Shown: piece by piece, positions 50,219 through 60,105 of the stretch | How the letters are laid out: every line of letters begins with the position of its first letter | Position numbering within the stretch: the stretch's first letter is position 1 | NCBI GenBank assembly: GCA_039105265.1 | Contig: JAPFFF010000002.1 | Coordinates: 5,518,001 to 5,582,000 of the forward strand | DNA: 64,000 nt | Source of the DNA: Tritrichomonas musculus | Lineage: Eukaryota > Parabasalia > Tritrichomonadida > Tritrichomonadidae | Direction of reading: 5' to 3' | The notes under the pieces: model-generated | The model's database searches: none | What the model saw: only the letters and a program-made list of their open reading frames with translations | Told to the model about the DNA's origin: nothing | Translations under genes and position numbers: made by a program

Positions 50219-51430
50219 ATGTCAGAGTCGAAAATCCAAAATCAGGAAAATCATCCTTTACAAAATGATCAAAACAAAGAAACAATTCGAAAGATGAAAG
50301 AACAAAAACGACAATTACGAGAAAAAGAACATGAAGAACGTCGAGCAGAGCAACGTAATCAAGGAAAATTTAATAATGAAAGTTCAGCAACCCTTTCGTT
50401 TGAAGAAAATCAACAACAACAACCAAATAATCAAAATACACTTCACTCGGCTAAATCCAAACCAATTTCTAAGCAAATGGATCAAGAACACTTCCAAAAA
50501 TATATTCAAGACATAAAAGAACGTCAAGCAGAAGCAAAAAAAAATGCATTGATAATTGACGAAGATATCGCTGAAGAAGCTAGTTCAAGTCAAATGTTTC
50601 ATAGTGACTTCGCTGATAATGAATCACAGCCATCAATATTACAGCCATCTCCACTTCTACCACAAAATTATCAAGAAGATCAATCAAATACAGCTGCACA
50701 AGAAGCAACAAATCAGGAAAAAAATTTGGAAACCAAATTCGAGAACAATGAAAAAGAATCGCTTCATGAAAAGAAAAAAGCCGAACATGAAAAACATAAG
50801 GCAGAAAAAAAAGAAAAACGTGAAAAAGAGAAGCTCGAAAAGGAAAGAATAGAAAAAGAAAGATTGGAACAAGAAAAATTAAAGGCTCAAAAACTTGAAA
50901 AAGAGAAACTTGAAAACGAAAGACTTGAAAAAGAGAGATTGGAAGAAGAAAAACGTGAGAAAAAGAGACTAAGGAAAGAAAAGAGGGAGAAAAAGATGCA
51001 AGAAAAAGAGAGACTAGAGCAAGAAAGACTTGAAAAAGAAAAATTAGATAATGAAAAACCAAAGACAGTTTTACAGACAATTCCACGTGAACAGGTAATA
51101 CGTGAAATTGAAGAAGAAGAACGTGAACAGCGAAGGCAGGAGAGAAAAGAAAGAGAAAGGAAAGAAAAAGAGAGATTAGAAAAAGAAAGACTTGAAAAAG
51201 AAAAACAAAATACAAATAAAACGGCTGACTCAAAAGATAACAATAAGACAGTTTTACAGACTGTTCCACGTGAAAAAACCGCAAAAGAAATAAAAGAAGA
51301 AAGGAAGAAGGAACATAAGAAAATTAAACATGATCTTAAAGAACAGCGCAAGAAAGAAAAAGAGGAAAGAAAAGAAAAACACCATAGAGAGAAGTTAGAG
51401 AAAAAGATGGCCAAAGCTCATAAAGCTTAA
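50219..51430 (+). CDS. Highly charged Lys/Glu/Arg coiled-coil protein, 403 aa
   Basis: Almost entirely charged helix. A polar Gln/Asn/Ser N-terminal third is followed by long runs of EKERLEKERLEQEKL type (about 185-285 and 300-345), likely a single alpha-helix or coiled coil. Two copies of a distinct motif, KTVLQT(I/V)PRE (about residues 281 and 345), interrupt the helix. The C-terminus is Lys-rich (KAHKA). No signal, membrane or catalytic domain. Similar proteins occur in the trichomonad cytoskeleton, but composition makes homology calls unsafe. Start supported by the adjacent initiators. Confidence 0.7.
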   Translation: MSESKIQNQENHPLQNDQNKETIRKMKEQKRQLREKEHEERRAEQRNQGKFNNESSATLSFEENQQQQPNNQNTLHSAKSKPISKQMDQEHFQKYIQDIKERQAEAKKNALIIDEDIAEEASSSQMFHSDFADNESQPSILQPSPLLPQNYQEDQSNTAAQEATNQEKNLETKFENNEKESLHEKKKAEHEKHKAEKKEKREKEKLEKERIEKERLEQEKLKAQKLEKEKLENERLEKERLEEEKREKKRLRKEKREKKMQEKERLEQERLEKEKLDNEKPKTVLQTIPREQVIREIEEEEREQRRQERKERERKEKERLEKERLEKEKQNTNKTADSKDNNKTVLQTVPREKTAKEIKEERKKEHKKIKHDLKEQRKKEKEERKEKHHREKLEKKMAKAHKA

Positions 51431-51816
51431 AAATAATTTTGCTCCTTTCCAAAATCTAAATAATTATATTAGTTTTTGTTGATTAATAAATATTTATGTA
51501 TCACTTATTTTTAAATACCTGATAATTTTTCATATATTGAGTTTCAAACCTTAAAAATAAGTATATATACAATATATCTAACATTTATATTTCTTTAAAT
51601 AAGTAATCTATTTTGAAATAAAAATATATATTTAATTAAGAATAAATGTTATAGTTTTCTACTTAAAATCTATATTGTTTTTGAAGATATTAGGATTTAT
51701 AAATAATCATTCAATTGAAAGAACAATTCAAAAATTTTGAGAAAAAAAGTTGATATTATCGGCACTAATTCAATCTTGTAAAAAAATAAAAAATAATCTT
51801 ATGTTAAAGAGGCTAT
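51431..51816. other. AT-rich spacer between convergent genes
   Basis: Shared 3' region of the coiled-coil and EF-hand genes; nothing else seen. Confidence 0.5.
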
Positions 51817-52290
51817 TTATTCAAAGTGCAATGCTTTGAGTGTTTCATCGAGTGTCAGTTTTCCATCTTTATCAGCATCATATTTAGCAATGATTTTCTG
51901 AGCTTCTTCATGTGTAGCTTTTTCTGGGTTCAAATAATGGAGGAAGTCATAAACTTCATTTTCATCAAGGTAGCCACTGTGATCTTTATCTAATTCAGTG
52001 AAGAGTTTAGTGGCTGTTCCCTTTGGATCTTGCTTAGCTTCAGCAAGAGTATCAAGAGATTGCTTGAATTCGTCAAAGTTGATTGCACCATCTCCATCTT
52101 TATCAGAGAGTTTGACAACAAGAGCTGCACGATCTGCTGGTAATCCCTTTGACTTTAAAAGTTCTTCAATTTCAGCAATTTCAAGTTTTCCGCTTTTGTC
52201 TTTGTCTAATGCTTCAAAAGCTTTTTTAAGTAAAGGAACTTGATCATTTAAGACCTTGGAGAAGTTGAACTTTGGAACTTTGAATGCCAT
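51817..52290 (-). CDS. Four-EF-hand calcium-binding protein (calmodulin-like)
   Basis: A 157-aa acidic protein with four complete EF-hand loops at residues 29-40 (DKDKSGKLEIAE), 63-74 (DKDGDGAINFDE), 101-112 (DKDHSGYLDENE) and 138-149 (DADKDGKLTLDE). All keep D at 1, G at 6 and E at 12, so all four should bind calcium. It has a 28-residue N-terminal extension and a divergent linker, so it is a calmodulin/centrin-class sensor but not canonical calmodulin. Less AT-rich, regular codons suggest good expression. An Inr lies 14 bases upstream of the ATG. Confidence 0.92.
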   Translation of the reverse strand: MAFKVPKFNFSKVLNDQVPLLKKAFEALDKDKSGKLEIAEIEELLKSKGLPADRAALVVKLSDKDGDGAINFDEFKQSLDTLAEAKQDPKGTATKLFTELDKDHSGYLDENEVYDFLHYLNPEKATHEEAQKIIAKYDADKDGKLTLDETLKALHFE

Positions 52291-52300
52291 TCTAAAATAA

Positions 52301-52306
52301 AAGTGA
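52301..52306 (-). promoter_or_regulatory. Initiator (Inr) of the EF-hand gene
   Basis: TCACTT on the minus strand, A at 52304, 14 bases upstream of the ATG at 52290; matches TCA+Y+W. Confidence 0.55.
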
Positions 52307-53070
52307 ATTAATGTGTTTTCGTAATTTCATTTCACTTTTTTATTCAATTTTGATGTTATGTGATGTCATTTAATCGGCGTCACTCAAATTTATTTTTATT
52401 CATAATTTTTATTCATATTTTCTCTCTATATTTCTTTACATTTATATAAATACATAAATTTATTTTACTTATGCGATGTGGAAAATTCAATAGTTTCCAT
52501 CTGTATCTATTCAATTTTCAATAATTAAGAAAAAAAGTTATTTGATTTTTCAATATTTACGAAAATAAAAAGAAAATCTTCTCCAAAAAAACTGATCGTC
52601 CTTTGTAAAACTGAAAACTGAAATCATTAATATCGACACCATTCTTATTTAATGGAGCAAGGTAAAATTCTTTTAAAAAAAATAATAGTTAGATAATTTT
52701 ATCATTTATATTTTACATTTATTTTGACAACGTACCACTAATATTAAAATTCACTTAAATTTGGTTATGAATTGATTGGGGGTAAAACTGATTCAGCCAT
52801 AATTTTTTTTACAAATTTGATAAAATCAAAAAATTTTCTTGAATCAATAAACTTTACTTATTAATTTATTTATATAAAAATATACAAAAGTAGTTATAGA
52901 ATAAATGAATCATTTATCTCTTTGAATATGAGATAAATGCTCATGAAGTTGTTTTATCTTAAAAAGTTCAATTGAATACTTTACATCCGATATAATAACT
53001 TCTCATCTTTATTCAATCTCGAACAACCAAAGTTTAATTTTAATAAATATTTTTAATAAATCAAACACAT
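52307..53070. other. AT-rich spacer
   Basis: No gene, repeat or structured RNA that I can support. Confidence 0.5.
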
Positions 53071-54387
53071 TTAAATTAGTTTTCCATATAATTCAAAAGA
53101 ATCAATAGAAAGATCGTTATCATTTCTCCAATTTGTATCAATTTGTCTCATTCTGATATATCTAAATTCTTTTAGATTTTCATTATGAATCGAAAATGTA
53201 TGGACGATATTATTTCCATTCAAGAAATTACAATTTTTTTGCTCATCGCAAATTTCCCACTTAGAATTATCATTGGAGCCCTCTATAACCCACGACTTCG
53301 GATGTTCATTATTTTGGGCGTAGTTTGAAGATCTAATAATATAATCTTTTAGGACAATTCGATGGTCTTTAAAGTAAAAACAGATCCATGAATTTTCTAT
53401 GTTACTTGAATGGAACCATTTTGTCTGGTCTTCATATAAAATAGCATTTTGTGGGACTCTACTTCCTCTAATTGGAGTTGATGTAATTTCAATCTTGCTT
53501 TCAAGGTTTCCATTTGATTCTTTACGAAGATAATTAATTATTCCATCAAATGGTTTGTTAGGATCGATTTGAAACAATCTTCCTTTTCGATTGTCTTCTT
53601 TGTATCGGCTTGCAAATGTGATTACTTCATCATCTTCGAAATCCAATTTGATTTCTTGTTTTAAACGTTGCGAAATTGAAAACCAAGCTGTCTTGGTGAT
53701 ATCATAAATATTAAAGATTTCTATAAATTCACTCATTTTTGATCCTGTAACATTTTTGAAAATCACATATTCATATAATTTTGCAAATTTTGAGTCAAAC
53801 ATATAAAGCTCGTTAACCAAGGATAACAATTGATCTTCATCTTTGATTTGAAGTTTTGGATTGCTGATAATTAGTTCAATAATATCGAAACTTAGATCTT
53901 TGAATTGTGAAAAGTTTTCTTCATTTTCAAAAAAATGAATCGATATATGGTCAATTTCTTTCTCAATTAATTTTGAATAGAATGTGGGATATTTTAAATG
54001 CTGAGCAATTAAAGAGAAAACGTTTTCATTAGTGATTTTTAATTGATTTATTTGTTCACAATCATTGTAAATATCTATTTTTCCATTTCCAAGCTTATCA
54101 ATAACTTCGGAAACAAATCCCAATTCATTTTCTTGGATTTCTTTATTCTCAAAATTAACAAGGCTAAGAATACGAGAAAAATCACCCTTTTGATTTGTAT
54201 TTAGAGTAAACTCGTTCATTGTTGGATCTATCGAGTGAAATTGACTTATTTTTGGTGATAATAAATCAGCAACAAGCCTGGTAGTTTTGAACTCTTCGCC
54301 ATTTACAATAAATAGAAAATCATCATATATTTGAAGTGGAACATTTAAAATGCTTGATGTCTTTAGCTGAATGCTAATTTTATTCAT
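53071..54387 (-). CDS. BTB-like / F5-8 type C (discoidin) domain protein
   Basis: 438 aa from the first ATG at 54387. The frame is open 13 codons further upstream, but that stretch has no ATG. The N-terminus (about 10-100) looks like a BTB/POZ-type fold: FLFIVNGEEFKTTRLVADLLSPKISQ. A helical BACK-like middle follows. Residues about 285-435 resemble an F5/8 type C domain, with WICFYFKDHRIVLKDYIIRSS, PKSWVIEGSND and FRYIRMRQ. This combination is a large family in Trichomonas. BTB parts often recruit substrates to cullin ligases; the C domain binds carbohydrate or protein. No signal peptide, so probably cytosolic. No clear Inr. Confidence 0.8.
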   Translation of the reverse strand: MNKISIQLKTSSILNVPLQIYDDFLFIVNGEEFKTTRLVADLLSPKISQFHSIDPTMNEFTLNTNQKGDFSRILSLVNFENKEIQENELGFVSEVIDKLGNGKIDIYNDCEQINQLKITNENVFSLIAQHLKYPTFYSKLIEKEIDHISIHFFENEENFSQFKDLSFDIIELIISNPKLQIKDEDQLLSLVNELYMFDSKFAKLYEYVIFKNVTGSKMSEFIEIFNIYDITKTAWFSISQRLKQEIKLDFEDDEVITFASRYKEDNRKGRLFQIDPNKPFDGIINYLRKESNGNLESKIEITSTPIRGSRVPQNAILYEDQTKWFHSSNIENSWICFYFKDHRIVLKDYIIRSSNYAQNNEHPKSWVIEGSNDNSKWEICDEQKNCNFLNGNNIVHTFSIHNENLKEFRYIRMRQIDTNWRNDNDLSIDSFELYGKLI

Positions 54388-54915
54388 TTTTAAAATAATT
54401 TTATTTATTTTTGATAATCTACACAATCAAAAATATTTTTGATTATTTTTAGATTATAAAAAGATATATTCCAAATTTTAATATAAAAATACTTATAAAT
54501 AATATTTTACTATAATATTATCTTATTTACTTTAATAAATATATTTCATTTTTTGATATAAATGCATATTAAAAGTATATCAATATTGAATAACCTAGTA
54601 ATTTTTCAATATGTGAGGTAAAGATTTCAATTGAATTTTATATAAAAAGCTTATCTCATATTTGTTTTTTATATCAATAGCAAAATTTTTCTTAAATCAA
54701 ACGTAGGTAAATTATAACAATTCATAAATGATATCACATAATTTCTTAAGTATCATTGTTTAACTTAATTTTTTCTAAAAAAATAATTACATCTGCAATG
54801 ATTATCAGAAAAATTTATTTATAAAAATAAAAACATGTGATCATATATTTAAATAAAAAATATTTTAGATAGAAAAAAACATAATTTTTAATAATTAATC
54901 TTCTAATCAATATTT
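54388..54915. other. AT-rich spacer
   Basis: Nothing recognisable. Confidence 0.5.
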
Positions 54916-54917
54916 AA

Positions 54918-55743
54918 TCATCAATTCTCTGTTTCGACATTCAATAGAAATTGATATATGTCATTAAATTCATTTTCATTAGCATAATCAGAAGCTGTGT
55001 AATAAATCATTTTGAATTAAAATTCCATTTTCATCCTTGAGACAAACATCAATTCCTTTGCCAACCAAAAACTTCACAATTTCAAACTGATTCCATTGAA
55101 CTGCCAAATGAAGAGCTGTCATATGAGAAAAACACATCATTGTAAAGCACCATCATTAAAATAAATATAAAAATAAACAGAATCAACGTGTTGAACATCT
55201 GCTCCTTCTTTGACCAAAATTTTAACAATATCCAAATCACCAGATTCCACTGCAAAATGAAGTGGCGAGCTATAAACACATTAATTTTCAAATTTATTAA
55301 TAAAAAAATATTAAAGAATTTAGATGAAAAACTGAAAGTAAAACTCTAAAAAAATAAAAGAAAAAAAATATTCAAACAATTGACATCTTCATCTAATTCT
55401 AATAATCTATCTAATATTTCTCGTCTTCCATATCGACAAGCAAAGTGAATTGGTGAGTTATTAATTAATTAAATTGAAAAATATCGAAATAAAGTTTTTT
55501 AAATTTAACGAGATCTGCAAAATATGTAGTGGCACCTTTTTCAATCAAGTAATCAAAACACTGTAAACTACCATAAGCTGAGCAAACACATAAAAATGGA
55601 ACAGTTGAATAAGGGCGATCACCTATTCGAACATTTTCAATTCTTGAGTTGGGACTCATTAAAGATGGAATTAGATGTTGAATCGCCTCAAGATCATCAT
55701 TAATACAAGCGTGTAAAGCTGCTTGATTATGAAGTCTATGCAT
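54918..55743 (-). pseudogene. Fragmented ankyrin-repeat gene
   Basis: In order from 55743: an ATG and first repeat (LHNQAALHACINDDLEAIQHL), a second (FDYLIEKGATTYF), a third near 55380-55460 (SPIHFACRYGRREILDRLL), a fourth near 55160-55270 (SPLHFAVESGDLDIVKIL), a fifth near 55030-55130 (TALHLAVQWNQFEIVKFL) and a tail ending NVETEN at 54918. AT-rich linkers of about 30-120 bases carrying stops or frame changes separate most repeats. I tried GT-AG introns at these linkers and found none that keep the frame, so decay is likelier than splicing. The open frame upstream of 55743 overlaps the tRNA and is not coding. Confidence 0.65.
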
Positions 55744-55795
55744 TATTTTATATACAAATCTAAAAAAAATGGTTTTAAAAAATAAAAAAAATATT

Positions 55796-55867
55796 CTCCG
55801 GCGCGGGGAGTCGAACCCCGCTCCCATGGATGAGAACCATGTATCCTAACCGATGAACGACGCCGGA
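55796..55867 (-). tRNA. tRNA-Glu (CTC)
   Basis: A 72-base minus-strand cloverleaf. The acceptor stem TCCGGCG / CGCCGGA pairs 7 of 7. The anticodon stem CATGG / CCATG encloses loop TTCTCAT, giving anticodon CTC (Glu, codon GAG). T-arm has GGGGTTCGACTCCCC, a canonical B box, and the D arm has GGTTAGGA. No intron. It reads in the same direction as, and about 50 bases upstream of, the broken ankyrin gene. Confidence 0.96.
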
Positions 55868-55989
55868 TATTTCTGATAATTTAAATATGATCTATAGTTA
55901 AAGATTACATTAATATTCATTTCTAATATAAAAGAAAAAAATTAATTTTTAAAATTTTTATTGAAAGAATCAAGAAAATTTAACTTTGA

Positions 55990-56945
55990 ACCTTTAAATT
56001 TAAATTCATATGAACCTAAAGAAAAAATAGGGGAAGGAAGCTTTGGAAAGGCCTAAACAATTATTAATCAAGAAACAGGCTTGAAATACGTTGCAAAAAT
56101 ATCGAAAGAAGAGATCTGTGATTTCGTCAACAAGGGAGACGACGATGCAAGCAATTTTATAAGTGAAGTTAACATTATATCAAGATTGGATCATCCAACT
56201 ATTCTTAAATTTGTTGGATTCAGTCTGTTAAATTTCAAAAAACAAAGGAAACCTGCAATTATCACAGAATTTGTCAAACAAGGATCATTAGAAAACAAAA
56301 AGTGACTGGAATAACACAAAGAAACACATCATTATTTATGGAATTGCATCAGGGATGCTTTATTTAAATCAACATGACATTCTTCATCTTGATTTAAAAG
56401 CAAGTAACATTTTAATTGAAGCCAATTTTTATCCAAAATTGTCAGATTTTGGCATGTCTAAATATTTGAAAGAAGAAGAAGACGTTATAAAACTTGAAAA
56501 TAAAACTATCTTTCGAGGAACCCCAACTCATGCATCTCCAGAAATTTGGAAAAAATCTGAATACACGAAAGCATCAGATGTTTATGCATTTTCTCTAACC
56601 GTTTTTGAAATTATGACAAACGATAAACCTTTCAAAAATATAAAAGGAATTTTTAATATTATGCAGGCTGTTTCTATTTTTGGTAAAAGACCTCAATTCG
56701 TCTATCCAATTCCAAAAAGATGCAGAAATTTAATCGAGGATTGCTGGTCAGATAAACCTGAAAAAAGACCTTCATTCGATCAGATTTGAATTTTATAGAT
56801 TTTGTTGATGACTACCAAAATTTGATTAAATCAGAAATCAAACCAATTTCTGAAGTTTTTAAGACAGAAAGAAAAGCTGAATATAAATCACGTGAAATAC
56901 AATTAGAAATTAAAAATGAAGATAAAATAATTGAAGAAATTGAAT
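55990..56945 (+). pseudogene. Protein kinase pseudogene (copy 1)
   Basis: Nearly complete Ser/Thr or TKL-type kinase with motifs in order: glycine loop GEGSFGKA, the Lys of YVAKISK, HLDLKASN (catalytic Asp kept, HRD changed to HLD), SDFGMSK, SPEIW and CWSDKPEKRPSF, then an acidic tail. An in-frame stop just after the glycine loop (near 56053), a frame change between 56300 and 56355 and another near 56789 make it non-functional. No second, intact version is in the window. A shorter relative lies at 59443-59915. Confidence 0.8.
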
Positions 56946-57011
56946 CCGAAAACGAATCATAATTTTATGTTCAATATAAATCAATCAATAAATAAATATT
57001 TAATTTTTTCA

Positions 57012-57073
57012 CCAAGTGTCTTGGCTACATCTCCACTTCGCTTTACCGTTGCTAGGGGTTATAAAGACACCTG
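57012..57073. other. GC-richer stem-loop, candidate small RNA or repeat
   Basis: CCAAGTGTCTT pairs with AAGACACCTGG (one mismatch) around a 40-base GC-richer loop containing CCACTTCGCTTTACCGTTGC, in an otherwise very AT-rich spacer (56946-57335). No family recognised; strand unknown. Confidence 0.35.
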
Positions 57074-57335
57074 GAAAAAATCTTAGATTTTTTTTTTATG
57101 AAAAGGTAAAAAATTGACCTTTAAAGTCAAAATTGACTGAAGTCTGTTTGCTGACAAAAACTATTAATTAAAAATAAAATCATAATTATAATGGGAATCT
57201 GGACATGCTCCGAAAAACAATAAATCTGTTTCTATTGATTTAAATAGTATTAAAAAAAAAATGCTTTAAATTAGTTTTTATTAATATTAAAATATTGCTA
57301 ATTTAGATATTCATCAACCCACAAAATTATTTATT

Positions 57336-59318
57336 TCATGTTTTTATAATATTGATTTTATCTAAATTTAATCCATATTTAAAACTCCTATGCAAACGTG
57401 AGAAAACAGCAGAAGGAATTGTTATTTTAGTTAGTGAATTGCACTCATATAATGCGTTTGATCCAATATTTTTCAGTGAAGAAGGAAATGCTATTTCTTT
57501 TAATGATTTGCACATATAGAAAGCCTTATAACCAATTTGTTCCATTGAAGAAGGGATTGTTATTACCTTCAAAGATGAACAATAAGCGAAACAATCATTT
57601 CCAATTGATTTTACTTGAGAAGGAATTGTTATATCTTTTAATAGCAAACAACCACTGAAAGATCTGTTTCCAATTTTGCACACTGCTTGAGAAATTGATA
57701 CATTTTCAAGTAATGAACATCCTCTGAATAAACAATCTTCGATTGATTCAACAGAAGAAGGAATATTTATCTCTTTTAATGATATGCAATTCTTGAAAGC
57801 CGAATGTCCAATAGACTTTACTGATGGAGGAATTGTTACTTTAAATAACGATGAACATCCACAGAATGCAAAAATATCAATACTTTCTACTGAAGAAGGA
57901 ATTTCAATCATCTGTAATGAAGTGCACTCATAGAACGAATATTCATTAATTACTTTTATCGAAGAAGGAATTGAAACTCGTGCCAATGAAAGGCAACCTC
58001 TGAAAATGCTACTTCCAATTGAAATAACTGAAGATGGAAGATCAATTTCACTCAACGATGAACATCCATAAAAAGCAAAGTCTCCAATTGATGTGACAGA
58101 AGATGGAATTACAATTTGCTTCAACGATATGCATCTACAAAAAGCATGATTTCCAATCGATGCTACTGAATCTGGAATTACAATTTGATTCAAAGCTATG
58201 CATTTACAAAAAGAAAAATTGCCAAACAAAGCTACTTCTGGAATTGTGATATAACTCAAATTATTAATAAAATGAAATAAATAAAAATCTTTTGGATTCA
58301 AAATCATGCTTATTACATCGTCTGGATAAAAGTGATAATTACAGTAATCAACTACACTTTGACCAAAACTTTTATGTTTTTGATCATCATTTTTTTGCTC
58401 TTTTTCTTCATCGAAAAAATTGTCTTGAATGTATTCAGCAATTTCATTATGATGACATTTAATCGATTCTATGAGACATGCTTTATACGATTCATCTTTT
58501 GGAATAACTGCATTTTGTTCGAGAAAGTGAACTAATTCTGCATTATTTGAGTGAATTGAATAAAGCCAAATCTTCGGGACAAGTTGAACTTTATTCAATT
58601 GCAAAAATGTGATGATTTGAATTGATCCAAAAAAGCACGCATACTCAAGCAAGCTTGGTTCTCTATCAATCAAAAAAGAATTACTTTCAAAATAATCCGG
58701 CTTTATTGTGCTATCAAATGAGAAATTTGTTTTAGTGACGTAAATGACAAAATCTTCAATTGAATCTTGTCGAATTAACGTACAAATGTATGAATCATTT
58801 TCACCTATTTTGCACTTCTCTTCAAAATTGTCAATGTTTAATTGAAATTTTGCAGTTATTTCATTTTCTAGTAATTTTGCTGAGCTTTCATCAATGTAAT
58901 TCTTGATTTCTGAGTAAAAATAGTAACGAAATTCGCTTTTTTCATTTATTTGTGTATAAAGCGATTCAGATAGCTTTAAAAAATTGCTTTCAAAGAGAAA
59001 AAGAAGGAGTCGTTTGTTTCTTTTATAAATTTCAAAGATTTCTTGATCACTGATTGGAAACTGACCTATGTCATTAAGGTATTGAAATATTATACACAAC
59101 TTATTGAATAAATTTGCTGTTCGTTGATGATTATCACCAAGACAATAAAGCAATTGCAAAAATTTAGTAAATTTGTCTCGACTTTTAATAATTTCTTGAT
59201 TTTCTATTGTTTTTGTTAATGTGCTAAATTCTTCTTTAAAATCATCTTCTGAATTAAGGAAATTTGAAATTGATGAGTAAAGCTCTTTAGCTTCTTTAAT
59301 ATAAGCTTCAATTTCCAT
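57336..59318 (-). CDS. DUF3447 protein with BspA-type leucine-rich repeats
   Basis: A 660-aa protein. Residues 1-200 are a helical N-terminus like that of the 937-aa ankyrin protein (NHQRTANLFNKL; IYKRNKRLLLFLFE). DUF3447 is at about 205-300 (LLEYACFFGSIQIITFL; IESIKCHHNEIAEYI). From about 355 to 650 come 12-13 BspA repeats of 23 residues (IVIPSSVTSIGDFAFYGCSSL) instead of ankyrins. BspA repeats usually mediate binding at the trichomonad surface, but this protein has no signal peptide or membrane helix. It reads as a domain swap between two expanded families. The frame is intact from the first ATG. Confidence 0.85.
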   Translation of the reverse strand: MEIEAYIKEAKELYSSISNFLNSEDDFKEEFSTLTKTIENQEIIKSRDKFTKFLQLLYCLGDNHQRTANLFNKLCIIFQYLNDIGQFPISDQEIFEIYKRNKRLLLFLFESNFLKLSESLYTQINEKSEFRYYFYSEIKNYIDESSAKLLENEITAKFQLNIDNFEEKCKIGENDSYICTLIRQDSIEDFVIYVTKTNFSFDSTIKPDYFESNSFLIDREPSLLEYACFFGSIQIITFLQLNKVQLVPKIWLYSIHSNNAELVHFLEQNAVIPKDESYKACLIESIKCHHNEIAEYIQDNFFDEEKEQKNDDQKHKSFGQSVVDYCNYHFYPDDVISMILNPKDFYLFHFINNLSYITIPEVALFGNFSFCKCIALNQIVIPDSVASIGNHAFCRCISLKQIVIPSSVTSIGDFAFYGCSSLSEIDLPSSVISIGSSIFRGCLSLARVSIPSSIKVINEYSFYECTSLQMIEIPSSVESIDIFAFCGCSSLFKVTIPPSVKSIGHSAFKNCISLKEINIPSSVESIEDCLFRGCSLLENVSISQAVCKIGNRSFSGCLLLKDITIPSQVKSIGNDCFAYCSSLKVITIPSSMEQIGYKAFYMCKSLKEIAFPSSLKNIGSNALYECNSLTKITIPSAVFSRLHRSFKYGLNLDKINIIKT

Positions 59319-59442
59319 CCTTTATTTATTTCTCTATTATTAAACTTTTTGAAAAGACAAAAATTTTTATGGAAAAAAAAAAAAATTGAATAAAAATATC
59401 TCAATTTTGTCTATTAATTTTTTGACAAAATTTAATAGAAAC

Positions 59443-59915
59443 CTAAAATTGTCACAGAATTTGTCAAACAAGGATCATTAGAAAACAAAAAGTGACTGGA
59501 ATAACACAAAGAAACTCATCATTATTTATGGAATTGCATCAGGGATATTTTATTTACATCAATATGACATTCTTCATCTTGATTTAAAAGCAAGTAACAT
59601 TTTAATTGAAGCCAAATTTTATTCAAAATTGTCAGATTTTGGCATGTCTAAAGATTAAAAAAAGAAGAAGACGACGTTATAAAACTTGAAAATAAAACTA
59701 TCTTTCGAGGAACCTCAACTCATGCATCTCCAGAAATCTGGAAAAAATCTGAATATACGAAAGCATCAGATGTTTATGCATTTTCTCTAACCGTTTTTGA
59801 AATTATGACAAATAGTAAGATTTTTAAGAATGCGAATAATGCAGGAGGTTTCTATTTTGGATAAAAATCATTAATTCGTTTATTTTCAATTAATTGAAAC
59901 CTAGTGGTCAGATCA
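59443..59915 (+). pseudogene. Protein kinase pseudogene fragment (copy 2)
   Basis: About 93% identical by eye to 56255-56700, covering the hinge through the SPEIW region (HLDLKASN, SDFGMSK, SPEIW), with further frame damage around 59655 and a decayed end. The two kinase copies flank the DUF3447-BspA gene in the same orientation, indicating a local segmental duplication. Confidence 0.8.
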
Positions 59916-60105
59916 CCCTTAAAATAAACCTCTCTGATTAAAATATCCTCTTATAATCGAACCAAATAAAAGTTTTATTTTTATTGCTTCTAATAAATAA
60001 AATGTATAAATGATATTGTGAAATAAAATGCAGCAGAGTTTAGTTTTTAATGAAATGGCAGTGAGGTCTGTTTTCAATTCGACAATATATATAATAAACA
60101 TTACT

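Noticed and set aside
50580-51414. Long minus-strand frames (up to 234 codons) opposite the charged coiled-coil gene
   Set aside because: Antisense shadow of a Lys/Glu-rich gene; hydrophobic Phe/Leu/Ser composition comes from the complement of AAA/GAA codons.
54388-54426. Thirteen-codon upstream extension of the BTB-like protein
   Set aside because: The extension has no ATG (it opens with TTG); the first ATG is at 54387.
54918-55743. Multi-intron ankyrin gene
   Set aside because: No GT-AG pairs at the linkers preserve the reading frame, and the trichomonad GTAYGT...ACACAG pattern is absent.
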